A DNA stretch of 8,115 nucleotides from Alkalibaculum bacchi (GCF_937875145.1 NZ_CALNCS010000099.1:1-8115); one strand, 5' to 3'; positions 1 to 5,698 are shown, numbered from the stretch's first letter. Notes: generated by a model not told the origin, from the letters alone. Program-made: numbers and translations.

Positions 1-36
1 CTGAAAAGTCTGTAATATCAAGGCTCCATAAAAAAA

Positions 37-54
37 TGGCGGAGGCGTGTGAGA
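37..54 (-). other. Partial tRNA 3' end (selC-like), likely att site of the element
   Basis: Read on the minus strand, this ends in GCCA preceded by ACGCCTCC (8 nt) and CTCAC (5 nt). These would be the discriminator plus CCA, the 3' acceptor strand and the 3' T-stem strand of a tRNA. With a normal 7-nt acceptor the T-stem would not begin with the conserved C61; with 8 nt it does, which is the bacterial selenocysteine tRNA arrangement. A T-run (positions 31-36 read in reverse) follows the CCA, as after a tRNA gene. No T-loop, anticodon arm or 5' half is present, so this is a duplicated 3' fragment and not a gene. Sequence left of 37 is probably host DNA downstream of the tRNA. A serine tRNA remains a less likely source. 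Confidence 0.62.
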
Positions 55-68
55 GACCTTACAAAAGC

Positions 69-91
69 GTTGCAATTACTGCATTTGCAAC
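69..91. repeat. Inverted repeat GTTGCAA/TTGCAAC next to the att core
   Basis: Perfect 7-bp arms (69-75 and 85-91) separated by 9 bases, lying 15 bp inside the element from the tRNA fragment. No T-run follows, so it is unlikely to be a terminator. Its position is where recombinase or accessory-protein binding sites lie in attachment regions. That role is inferred from position alone. Confidence 0.4.
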
Positions 92-189
92 ACCTTAACG
101 GACGATAGTGTAACAGTTAATGTCATAAAAAGCAAGAACAACCCCCACCGTTATTATTTTGATGAATAGCATCATAAATTGAGAATTTC

Positions 190-222
190 ATTTAAAAATA
201 ATCTTAATAAAGTTATAAGATT
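190..222 (-). terminator. Weak AT-rich hairpin ending the nuclease transcript
   Basis: Arms AATCTTA (200-206) and TAAGATT (216-222) form a 7-bp stem with a 9-nt loop. On the minus strand the stem is followed by ATTTTTAAA. It lies about 75 bp past the stop of the HNH nuclease gene. The stem is AT-rich and the tail interrupted, so efficiency is doubtful. Confidence 0.35.
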
Positions 223-297
223 ACATTGAATCGTTAAAAGTTGCCAACTTGTTAATATCCACGTGTTGGATTGATTATAAAACGTACAACAAATTCT

Positions 298-1347
298 TTA
301 TTGATGTTTGTCTATTTTTATAACATGTTCCACACCATTGATTGTTACCTTAAGAGTAGTGGCTGTCCTCTCCTTAATTTTTATATCGGCGTAATGAAAT
401 TGCCTATGATGGTTGGGGCAAAGAACAATAATATTTTGGGGATGATCCCAGCCTCCTTGAGATAGTTGTTCAAGATGGTGAGCTTCAGCATAAGGTTCCC
501 CATTAGTTTTAAGGAAAGTAAAGCCACATCCTTCGATAGAACATTTAAAATCATAAAGTTCTTTTATAGCTCTTCCAACTTGCCCTCGTTCATAGCGTTT
601 TACATTAGATATTTTATAGGGAGCTTCTTTCTTGTTACTACTTTTGTTGATGCTCTCTCTAACAATATCTCGTGCACGGGCTTTTTTTTGTTCCTTTGTA
701 AGTCCTTTAAAAAGTCTTTCTGCTTCTTTCTCGATGGATTCTAATTTCTTCCCTTCCTTATTTAGAAGAGGATGTTCTTTGGCTTCGTTCAGAGCTTCGT
801 TTATACATTCGTCTGAGGAAAAATTACCCGATGAAAGGGTGTTTATGAAAAAACCAATACTTTTATGTTTTCTAATGATTTCTTGAGTTGCTTTTGAATT
901 TAGTCGACTGAATCCCTGAGGAAACCAATTAGGCTTGTATCTTACCTCTTCGCTAAAGTTTGCAACAGGAATATTAACCTCAGAAACATCTTTAAGGAAG
1001 TAGATCAACTGCCAAGTAATTCCATCGTTGTCTTTCCCCCAAAAGAATTCAGCAAGAGGCGCTTTGTCAACTTTGTAAGCTACATAGCCTGCATGTGTAA
1101 ATATTTTATTACAGTAAACTAACATAGCATCTCCAGGAGTTAATTGCATCCAAATCCTTTTAAGATAAGGAGAGGATTTTATCCCCCATACTTTGATTGA
1201 TGTGTCAGCAAAAATAACTTTTAGCTCTCTTAATTCTTTCTTAGATAATAAGTGCTTAAAGTTTTCAAGATAGACACTCCCACATATAGTGTCTTGGTAG
1301 TGTTTTTTTGCTGCTCCGCCTCCTGTAAAATAATAAAGGTTTTCCAT
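298..1347 (-). CDS. PUA/EVE-like plus HNH endonuclease, probable modification-dependent restriction enzyme
   Basis: A 349-residue protein. Residues 1 to about 165 look like a PUA-superfamily (EVE-like) reader domain: an opening YYFTGG, a 'PGDAMLVYCNK' strand near 71-81 and an aromatic stretch FFWGKDNDGITW near 101-112. Residues about 195-240 are a charged helical linker. The C-terminus is an HNH nuclease of McrA type: C269/C274 and C310/H313 could bind zinc, and H290-H291, N305 and H314 make the catalytic HNH core. EVE-HNH and SRA-HNH fusions are known type IV restriction enzymes that bind modified cytosine and cut the DNA; by analogy this one would cut phage DNA with modified bases. The start is ATG at 1347, because AGGAGG lies 9 nt upstream; a longer reading would overlap the MazG-like gene. 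The HNH call is firm, the N-terminal call is by pattern and less so. Confidence 0.85.
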   Translation of the reverse strand: MENLYYFTGGGAAKKHYQDTICGSVYLENFKHLLSKKELRELKVIFADTSIKVWGIKSSPYLKRIWMQLTPGDAMLVYCNKIFTHAGYVAYKVDKAPLAEFFWGKDNDGITWQLIYFLKDVSEVNIPVANFSEEVRYKPNWFPQGFSRLNSKATQEIIRKHKSIGFFINTLSSGNFSSDECINEALNEAKEHPLLNKEGKKLESIEKEAERLFKGLTKEQKKARARDIVRESINKSSNKKEAPYKISNVKRYERGQVGRAIKELYDFKCSIEGCGFTFLKTNGEPYAEAHHLEQLSQGGWDHPQNIIVLCPNHHRQFHYADIKIKERTATTLKVTINGVEHVIKIDKHQ

Positions 1348-1366
1348 TTTCAACTTCCTCCTCAAT

Positions 1367-1711
1367 CTAGAACTCAGTGTATTTCCTGGCATTTCCACGA
1401 GCTTTTTCGATAGGATATTTCTGATGGTTTTTTAAAATCTTTTTTTGTGTTGCTTCAATTACATCAATTCCATATGTATGGCTTAAAAGTAGGAGATAAA
1501 TAAACACATCTGCTATTTCATCTCGTAAACAATCTATTTTATCCTCTGAAATAGATTGGTCTTCTTTTAGCCACTGAAATAACTCAAGAAGTTCCGCTGC
1601 TTCAATACTAATAGAAACAGCAAGATTTTTGGGAGAATGAAATTGTTTCCAGTCTCTTTCATCTCGAAACGTGAGGACAGCTTTCACAAGATTATTTATT
1701 TCCTGATTCAT
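1367..1711 (-). CDS. MazG-like nucleotide pyrophosphohydrolase
   Basis: A 114-residue all-helical protein of the MazG/dCTP-pyrophosphatase (RS21-C6-like) group, which hydrolyses NTPs or dNTPs to the monophosphate plus pyrophosphate. The metal-binding pattern is visible: E37-x-x-E40 in 'SIEAAELLELFQW' and E65-x-x-D68 in 'LRDEIADVF'. The C-terminal 'KYPIEKARGNARKYTE' matches the family's closing motif, and the length is normal for the single-domain form. The ATG at 1711 has GGAGG 7 nt upstream; a TTG one codon earlier is possible. It ends 19 nt before the HNH nuclease gene and is almost certainly co-transcribed with it. In this setting it may remove unusual or phage-derived nucleotides, or deplete dNTPs during infection. 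The family is clear, the substrate is not determinable here. Confidence 0.88.
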   Translation of the reverse strand: MNQEINNLVKAVLTFRDERDWKQFHSPKNLAVSISIEAAELLELFQWLKEDQSISEDKIDCLRDEIADVFIYLLLLSHTYGIDVIEATQKKILKNHQKYPIEKARGNARKYTEF

Positions 1712-1767
1712 CAAATTCCCTCCGATTTAATAAAATTACTTTTTTGCAAATAATCCCTATCCTTGTC

Positions 1768-1796
1768 ATTATAAAAAAGACAGATAAACAAAAAAC
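1768..1796 (-). promoter_or_regulatory. Possible promoter for the MazG-like/HNH pair
   Basis: A perfect TATAAT -10 on the minus strand (complement of 1768-1773) lies about 57 bp upstream of the MazG-like start. At the matching -35 distance there is only a T-rich GTTTTT (1791-1796), so the match is half convincing. It would let the pair be expressed separately from the upstream membrane-protein gene. Confidence 0.35.
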
Positions 1797-1834
1797 ACAA
1801 AATATTTCTTTTAAAGAATAAATTTATTTTCTTT

Positions 1835-1966
1835 TTATAATATGCTTCTTACATTATTTTTATATCCAAGTTCAGATATGAATTGTTCTTGTAATTTCTT
1901 CATGTTCCTTAAATAAATGTAAAATTTCTTATTTGTACTATCAACAACAAAGAACCTCTTTATTTC
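1835..1966 (-). pseudogene. Out-of-frame C-terminal end of the 1941-2357 gene
   Basis: Past the run of nine A (1967-1975 on the minus strand) the shifted frame continues the upstream protein as EIKRFFVVDSTNKK, then FYIYLRNMKK, LQEQFISELGYKNN and VRSIL, to a TAA at 1835-1837. The composition looks coding (charged and hydrophobic alternation, a 'FFVVDSTNK' strand), and removing one A joins it to the upstream reading after 'SHLEKK', giving about 173 residues instead of 138. It could be a real one-base lesion, a slippage-corrected gene or a sequencing error in the homopolymer. The existing frame ends in an unlikely 'EVLCC' tail, which supports the shift. Confidence 0.6.
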
Positions 1967-2357
1967 TTTTTTTTTCTAAATGGGATTTTAGATTATCAAT
2001 AGGACAAATACCACGCATAAACTCTCCTTCTTGCAATCTTCTTGGGAATTCTAAACCTGAGATATTAAGAATAATAAATTGCATATTTCCCCCCCGATTA
2101 TCCCTTGCATGGAGCTCTCCACCTATAGAAGTAACAACAACTGTAGTTCTACCTATATTTGTAATCACAAAAGAAAAGCTAGGATTTCTTTCACATCCGC
2201 AACCTATAAATTCAACTAAATTAACATCTAACCTTAGCTTTTTTAATTCTTTCCAGTGCATAAAAATACACCAACCTATTGTCCAGCACAAACTAACTGT
2301 TGCAATGATGGCACCATAAAAAGCAGCTAGTTGAGTTAAAATCAAGTTTTCAAACAA
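1941..2357 (-). CDS. Hypothetical protein with one N-terminal membrane helix, probably frameshifted
   Basis: I do not recognise a named family. As read, 138 residues: a hydrophobic helix at about 9-33 (AAFYGAIIATVSLCWTIGWCI), a short basic stretch (HWKELKKLRL), then a small beta-rich domain with 'FSFVITNIGRTTVVVTSIGGEL' near 61-82. Anchored beta-sandwich-like proteins of this shape are frequent in prophages and islands, often unannotated. The start is TTG at 2357, chosen because GGAGG stands 7 nt upstream and no ATG fits. The C-terminus is disturbed: at a run of nine A the natural continuation passes to another frame (see 1835-1966). It is the first minus-strand gene after the divergent promoter and lies upstream of the MazG-like/HNH pair, so it may belong to the same cassette. 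Function unknown. Confidence 0.65.
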   Translation of the reverse strand: MFENLILTQLAAFYGAIIATVSLCWTIGWCIFMHWKELKKLRLDVNLVEFIGCGCERNPSFSFVITNIGRTTVVVTSIGGELHARDNRGGNMQFIILNISGLEFPRRLQEGEFMRGICPIDNLKSHLEKKRNKEVLCC

Positions 2358-2392
2358 GAAAATCCCTCCAAGTGCAAACTTAATACCAAAAT

Positions 2393-2422
2393 GTTATATT
2401 ATTATAATAATTTAGATGTCAC
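2393..2422 (-). promoter_or_regulatory. Promoter for the minus-strand cassette
   Basis: On the minus strand GTGACA (complement of 2417-2422) and TATAAC (complement of 2393-2398) are separated by 18 bp, one mismatch each from TTGACA and TATAAT. The -10 ends about 35 bp before the TTG start of the membrane-protein gene. Nearby ATTATAATAAT offers alternative -10 boxes. Confidence 0.5.
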
Positions 2423-2501
2423 TTATTTACATTATGTTGCATTCGTTAAAACCACCTAAAGCCAGTTATAGCAATAGTTTACATCACTTTTAGACATCAA
2501 T

Positions 2502-2565
2502 CATTGTTCAATGTTGATTTTAAATGACTCATAATGTATTATGACAAGCATTGAATGCCATTCAA
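2502..2565. promoter_or_regulatory. Three palindromes in the recombinase promoter region (candidate operators)
   Basis: CATTG-tt-CAATG (2502-2513), TCATAAT-gt-ATTATGA (2529-2544) and TTGAATG-c-CATTCAA (2551-2565) are all perfect dyads. The second covers the -10 box of the plus-strand promoter, the first abuts the -35, and the third lies in the early leader. The centres of the second and third are about 21.5 bp apart, two helical turns. This is how repressor sites are commonly placed. They could alternatively be binding sites for the recombinase itself. Confidence 0.5.
2514..2542 (+). promoter_or_regulatory. Promoter of the small tyrosine recombinase
   Basis: TTGATT (2514-2519) and TATTAT (2537-2542) with a 17-bp spacer form a good sigma-70-type match. 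The -10 ends 62 bp before the TTG start codon. The -10 lies inside a 16-bp perfect palindrome, so a bound repressor would block it. Confidence 0.55.
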
Positions 2566-2604
2566 ACACCCTTTAATATCTAGCTTGAAAGGAGCGTATC
2601 AACA

Positions 2605-3171
2605 TTGGAATTTGTTCAGCCTATTAGAGACAAGCGCAAGATTGAGGCCATGAAAAAAGTTTTAAAGAGTGAAAGTGTGAGGGATTACGCACTCTTTGTC
2701 TTAGGAATCAATTCAGGTCTCCGTATTTCAGACCTCCTTGCTTTATCAGTTGATGATGTAACAACAGAGACAGGAAACATAAAGGAACGGATTACACTAA
2801 AAGAGAATAAGACAGGCAAGACAAAAGACTTTCCAATAGGAACATCCGCACATAAAGCCCTTAAAGAATATTTAGATACATCCAGTTTAGAAACAACATC
2901 ACCTCTCTTTCTTTCAAGAAAAGGAACTAAGGCCATACGAAGAGAGCAAGCTTACCGAATCCTTAACAACGCAGCCAGAACAGTAGGTATTAAAGACAAG
3001 ATAGGAACCCATACGTTAAGAAAAACATTTGCATACCATGCCTATAAGAGCGGTTACGACTTGTCTATGATACAGAAGTTATTGAATCATTCAGCACCTT
3101 CTGTAACGCTAAGATACATAGGCATTACTCAAGAAGAGATGGACGACGTTTACTTGACGTTGAACCTTTAA
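2605..3171 (+). CDS. Small catalytic-domain-only tyrosine recombinase
   Basis: A 188-residue protein with the whole tyrosine recombinase active site: R40 in 'SGLRISDLL', a lysine in the 'KENKTGKTK' beta turn near 67-74, H136-x-x-R139 in 'THTLRKTF', H162 in 'LLNHSAPSVTLRYIG' and the nucleophile Y171. There is almost nothing N-terminal of the catalytic domain, so the arm-binding and most of the core-binding domain of ordinary integrases are absent. Size and shape resemble FimB/FimE-type invertases and the short integrases of Firmicutes phages and plasmids. The start is TTG at 2605, with AAAGGAG 10 nt upstream. It is transcribed divergently from the defence cassette, under a palindrome-rich promoter. 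It could invert or resolve DNA within the element, or assist excision; the target is not identifiable here. Confidence 0.88.
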   Translation: MEFVQPIRDKRKIEAMKKVLKSESVRDYALFVLGINSGLRISDLLALSVDDVTTETGNIKERITLKENKTGKTKDFPIGTSAHKALKEYLDTSSLETTSPLFLSRKGTKAIRREQAYRILNNAARTVGIKDKIGTHTLRKTFAYHAYKSGYDLSMIQKLLNHSAPSVTLRYIGITQEEMDDVYLTLNL

Positions 3172-3187
3172 GATAAAGAAAGAAGAG

Positions 3188-3229
3188 AAGAGAATAACTT
3201 ATTTACTTTAAGTCGTATTCTTTTGTATT
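3188..3229 (+). terminator. Probable terminator after the small recombinase
   Basis: AAGAGAATA (3188-3196) pairs with TATTCTTTT (3216-3224), 9 bp with one G-U, and an inner ACTT/AAGT pair shortens the loop. The 3' arm runs into TTTTGTATT. It begins 17 bp after the recombinase stop. A second hairpin with CCCCC/GGGGG arms follows at 3237-3253 but lacks a T-run. Confidence 0.42.
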
Positions 3230-3787
3230 AAGAACACCCCCGCACTTGGGGGGTTAGAGAAAAGGGACGTTACACTATATAAAGGCGCTCATAAAAATTT
3301 ATGCCTAATTTTAACGACATTGTACCTCAATTTAACAATGACATGTCATCTGTTTTCCCTTCTTATTTCAATAAAATGAAATTCAATTAGATATATTGGC
3401 TATTCAAGCTGTTCTGCTCACTTTTCCCTTTATTTCGACCTGCCAGAATCGCTCACAACATGCCTAACTTTACATAGAGGTATGTTGATATATCTCATAA
3501 AACAGCCTTATTTACTACAAAGAAAAGAGACAGAGCAGTTATTCATCTGCTTACTTTATTGAATTCAGTATTTAACTACCATGAATATATTATGAGGTTT
3601 ATCTAAAAAAGACTTTAATATCAACGCTAAGAGGTCTATCTACTGTTAAGCCAGTCTTTATATTCCTTGGTTGAATAATTGTCATAGAAATGATTTTGAA
3701 GGCTTAATGTCGCCTTGAATTAAATATAACAAGGTATGAATTAATATCTTTACTATTTTTGTCTTGTATTCAAGTTGGGTAGGATTA
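3230..3787. other. Gene-free spacer between the recombinase and the BRO leader
   Basis: No ORF with a ribosome binding site is visible on either strand. It holds a C5/G6 hairpin at 3237-3253 with no T-run, a 12-bp perfect palindrome ATGACATGTCAT at 3338-3349 and a short dyad ATTTCA/TGAAAT near 3365-3382. I see no clear promoter for the BRO gene here, although one is expected near its right end. It could be degraded phage DNA. Confidence 0.5.
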
Positions 3788-3826
3788 AAGAGAACCCTTG
3801 TAGCTTTAAGTTACAAAGGCTCTCTT
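3788..3826 (+). promoter_or_regulatory. Leader hairpin upstream of the BRO gene
   Basis: Positions 3788-3804 pair with 3810-3826 over 17 positions with two C-A mismatches and one G-U, leaving a 5-nt loop. The following bases (CATTAAATTTT) are only partly T-rich, so it may be a weak terminator of an upstream RNA or a structural part of the BRO leader. It lies directly before a GGAGGG site and a 15-codon ORF. Confidence 0.4.
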
Positions 3827-3851
3827 CATTAAATTTTGGAGGGAGTTTATT

Positions 3852-3899
3852 TTGAAAGGTGTTTATGTTAGGAATGACATTTACTTCCATTGCTTTTGA
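3852..3899 (+). CDS. 15-codon ORF in the BRO leader (possible leader peptide)
   Basis: TTG start with GGAGGG at 3838-3843, 8 nt upstream; encodes MKGVYVRNDIYFHCF, then TGA. It is followed 11 bp later by an intrinsic terminator, the arrangement of an attenuating leader peptide. No run of one rare or regulatory codon is seen, so the signal sensed, if any, is unknown. The peptide also resembles the 'MKGVYxRxxxYW' opening of some tyrosine integrases and might be the stub of a lost integrase gene. Evidence is the ribosome binding site and position only. Confidence 0.3.
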   Translation: MKGVYVRNDIYFHCF

Positions 3900-3910
3900 A
3901 TCATGTTGTT

Positions 3911-3946
3911 GGACTATGGCGTAAAGCTGTAGTCCTCTTTTATTTT
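3911..3946 (+). terminator. Intrinsic terminator between leader ORF and BRO gene
   Basis: GGACTATGGC (3911-3920) pairs with GCTGTAGTCC (3926-3935), a 10-bp stem with two G-U pairs and a GTAAA loop. TCTTTTATTTTA follows. It lies 28 bp upstream of the BRO ATG and after any promoter I would expect, so it could work as an attenuator or simply end an upstream transcript. Confidence 0.6.
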
Positions 3947-3974
3947 ATCTAAACTTACAAAGGAGTATTTTAAA

Positions 3975-4772
3975 ATGACAGAATTAACAGGAGCAAATGC
4001 AATGGAGATTTTTAATTTTGATGATGATGTAGAGAAGCAGGTAAGAGTTATTGTAGATGATAAAGGTGAACCTTGGTTTGTAGCTAAAGATGTAGCCGAG
4101 ATACTTGGTTATGCCCTTCCACGAAAAGCTGTACTAGATCATTGTATGTCTGCATTACAAATAAAATATACCGAAGCACTACTGTTAGAGAGTTCCAAAA
4201 TGGAACGCACTACAGGTAGGGGTGGGCTGCGTGCTAACACTACTATAAAAATTATACCTATTGGAGATGTTTGCAGACTTATTGTTGGGTCTAAGCTACC
4301 TTCAGCACAACGTTTTGAACGTTGGGTATTTGATGAAGTCTTGCCTACTATACTTAAACATGGTGTTTACGCCACACCAGTGACACTAGAGAAAATGCTC
4401 GATGATCCTGACACTATGATATCAATGTTGAATGTTATTAAAGAAGAGCGAAAAAAGAGAGCCGAAATTGAACAGGAGAACGCCACACTAAAACCTAAAG
4501 CTCTTGTCTTTGATACACACTATGCTCAAGGGAACGTAGTTTCAGCTTGTGAGTTTGTAAGAACACTTGATGGTATAGATAAAATAAAGTTTAAACGTAG
4601 AATGGCAGAATTGGGCTATTTCTATAAGCTGCCTACACGTAGTACATATCGTGTATATTCTAAATACTTAGGCCCCGATAAGTTGTTCATGGAGAAACAT
4701 TATGTACGTTATGATCAATTTACTGTTCGTATTTCTTATGTCCTAATACCTACTAGAATAATGAGACACTAG
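3975..4772 (+). CDS. BRO-N / KilAC phage antirepressor-type protein
   Basis: A 265-residue protein. Residues about 11-130 form a BRO-N domain: 'EPWFVAKDVAEILGY' near 32-46 and the closing signature 'RFERWVFDEVLPTILKHGVYAT' near 113-134. A charged helix follows at about 150-172. Residues about 174-260 match the KilAC (phage antirepressor, ANT) domain, with 'FKRRMAELGYFYK' at 206-218. Such proteins bind DNA or repressor proteins and relieve lysogenic repression in phages. The ATG has AAAGGAG 9 nt upstream. The C-terminus ('VLIPTRIMRH') lacks the usual closing TPKG-like segment and may be slightly shortened. It stands alone on its strand between two gene-free regions, behind a terminator-bearing leader. 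It is the likely switch of the element. Confidence 0.88.
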   Translation: MTELTGANAMEIFNFDDDVEKQVRVIVDDKGEPWFVAKDVAEILGYALPRKAVLDHCMSALQIKYTEALLLESSKMERTTGRGGLRANTTIKIIPIGDVCRLIVGSKLPSAQRFERWVFDEVLPTILKHGVYATPVTLEKMLDDPDTMISMLNVIKEERKKRAEIEQENATLKPKALVFDTHYAQGNVVSACEFVRTLDGIDKIKFKRRMAELGYFYKLPTRSTYRVYSKYLGPDKLFMEKHYVRYDQFTVRISYVLIPTRIMRH

Positions 4773-4871
4773 TCTATTATCATTGTCTATTAGCAGAATA
4801 GAGCAATGAGAGTAGAAAACACAGGCACTAAGGTTTACCAAGGACACTCTTACATGAGCGTTATTGCTAAC

Positions 4872-4914
4872 GAAAAATAAAAGCCCCTGTAGCGTAATGA
4901 GGCTACAAGAGGCC
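4872..4914 (-). terminator. Minus-strand intrinsic terminator facing the BRO gene
   Basis: Read on the minus strand, the arms at 4913-4902 and 4893-4883 pair over 11 bp with one G-U and one bulged base around an 8-nt loop, and TTTTATTTTTCG follows. On the plus strand one pair becomes C-A and no T-run follows, so it is oriented against transcription from the right. No minus-strand gene lies between it and the next minus-strand terminator at 5950-5997, which suggests either insulation of the BRO gene or a non-coding minus-strand transcript. Confidence 0.55.
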
Positions 4915-5052
4915 ATCTATGATGTTAATAAAGGTGTCATAATAGCCCTTAAGTTAAAATGATAGGGATTAATGACATCTGATTAAAAGAGTTCTACAAC
5001 AACAAGATAATGAATGTCTTTAAAATGTAGTAGTGAAGGACTGTAAGTAATA

Positions 5053-5096
5053 ACAAGTCTTGTCCTGTCTACAGGCTTATTAAGCTAGACTTAGCT
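5053..5096. repeat. Three consecutive short palindromes
   Basis: ACAAG-t-CTTGT (5053-5063), CCTGT-ct-ACAGG (5064-5075) and AGCTA-gact-TAGCT (5083-5096) are all perfect and nearly back to back, the first two without a single base between them. None has a T-run. They could be protein-binding dyads or small cruciform or RNA hairpins. Confidence 0.5.
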
Positions 5097-5349
5097 ATCT
5101 TAATCTTAAGAAGGGTAAAGTACGTTAATATGATGTTGATTGTCTCATCCATTTGTATATGACACTTTGTCTTTAGTCCAGTTATACAAGCAAGAGTGAG
5201 AGTCAAGCATATCTAAAGTTTTCTTCATGTCTTTTAGTGTAACTAACTAATCATGAAGATTGCTTTACTACTTCTTGAGAATTCTCTTATTAAGGAAGTT
5301 ATTAATACATATTATTTAATACATCATAATCATCATTACCTTAGATACA

Positions 5350-5385
5350 CTTAAGTACACTTAAGTATCTTAAGTAATCTTAAGT
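5350..5385. repeat. Four phased CTTAAGT repeats (iteron-like)
   Basis: CTTAAGT begins at 5350, 5360, 5369 and 5379, a spacing of 10, 9 and 10 bp, so all copies face the same side of the helix. The first two units are identical over 10 bp (CTTAAGTACA and its neighbour context). Each core CTTAAG is itself a palindrome. This fits cooperative protein binding, as at iterons. Alternatively the copies could pair with each other as RNA hairpins ahead of the T-rich tract at 5386-5409. Confidence 0.6.
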
Positions 5386-5688
5386 TTTCTTTTTGTTCTC
5401 TTTTGTTTACCCCTATAGGTGTCCACTAATTTAAATCCACGTCTTTTTATAGCTAAAAGAAGATACTAAAAAATTAGTGTTTATCTTTTATTTGACATGT
5501 CCATTATCACTGTTCTTTACTGGTCTTTATTTCTTTTAAGACACGTTCTTACCTTAAGGATATCTTACATGTTTGTTATTCTTTTTACTTCTTATTTTCT
5601 CAATCATCATCTTTTTGCTTTTATCATTTTTTTACCCCTTTCGTTCTCTTTAGTTTTCTTTTTGTTTATTCATAAGGTGTCCATTAAT
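5383..5688 (+). repeat. Pair of imperfect direct repeats around a T-rich segment
   Basis: Copy A (5383-5430) and copy B (5652-5688) both begin with the exact 15-mer AGTTTTCTTTTTGTT and both end in AGGTGTCCAYTAATT (Y is C in A, T in B). Copy A has an extra 10 bases (CTCTTTTGTT) between the two blocks. A partial third copy around 5480-5507 has TTTATTTGACATGTCCATTA. The repeats are 269 bp apart. Confidence 0.6.
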
Positions 5689-5698
5689 TCATAACCCA

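Noticed and set aside
466..886. Plus-strand ORFs opposite the HNH nuclease gene
   Set aside because: They are antisense shadows: no ribosome binding sites, low-complexity F/S/L-rich products, and the minus-strand gene has clear domain motifs.
1933..2319. 128-codon plus-strand ORF opposite the membrane-protein gene
   Set aside because: No ribosome binding site and no recognisable motif. The minus strand has a GGAGG site, a promoter and a sensible protein.
3237..3253. C5/G6 hairpin as a terminator
   Set aside because: Strong stem but no T-run on either strand, so not reported as an independent terminator.
105..3278. ATAGTGTAAC at 105-114 and its reverse complement at 3269-3278
   Set aside because: A 10-base match somewhere in 8 kb is expected by chance, and the flanking bases do not match.
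4806..4880. 24-codon ORF after the BRO gene (MRVENTGTKVYQGHSYMSVI...)
   Set aside because: No usable ribosome binding site. It is in the BRO frame but behind two stops, and I found no argument that it is the lost BRO C-terminus.
5497..5694. 65-codon plus-strand ORF rich in F, L, I and S
   Set aside because: No ribosome binding site, and its hydrophobic composition is what any T-rich strand gives. It overlaps the direct repeats.
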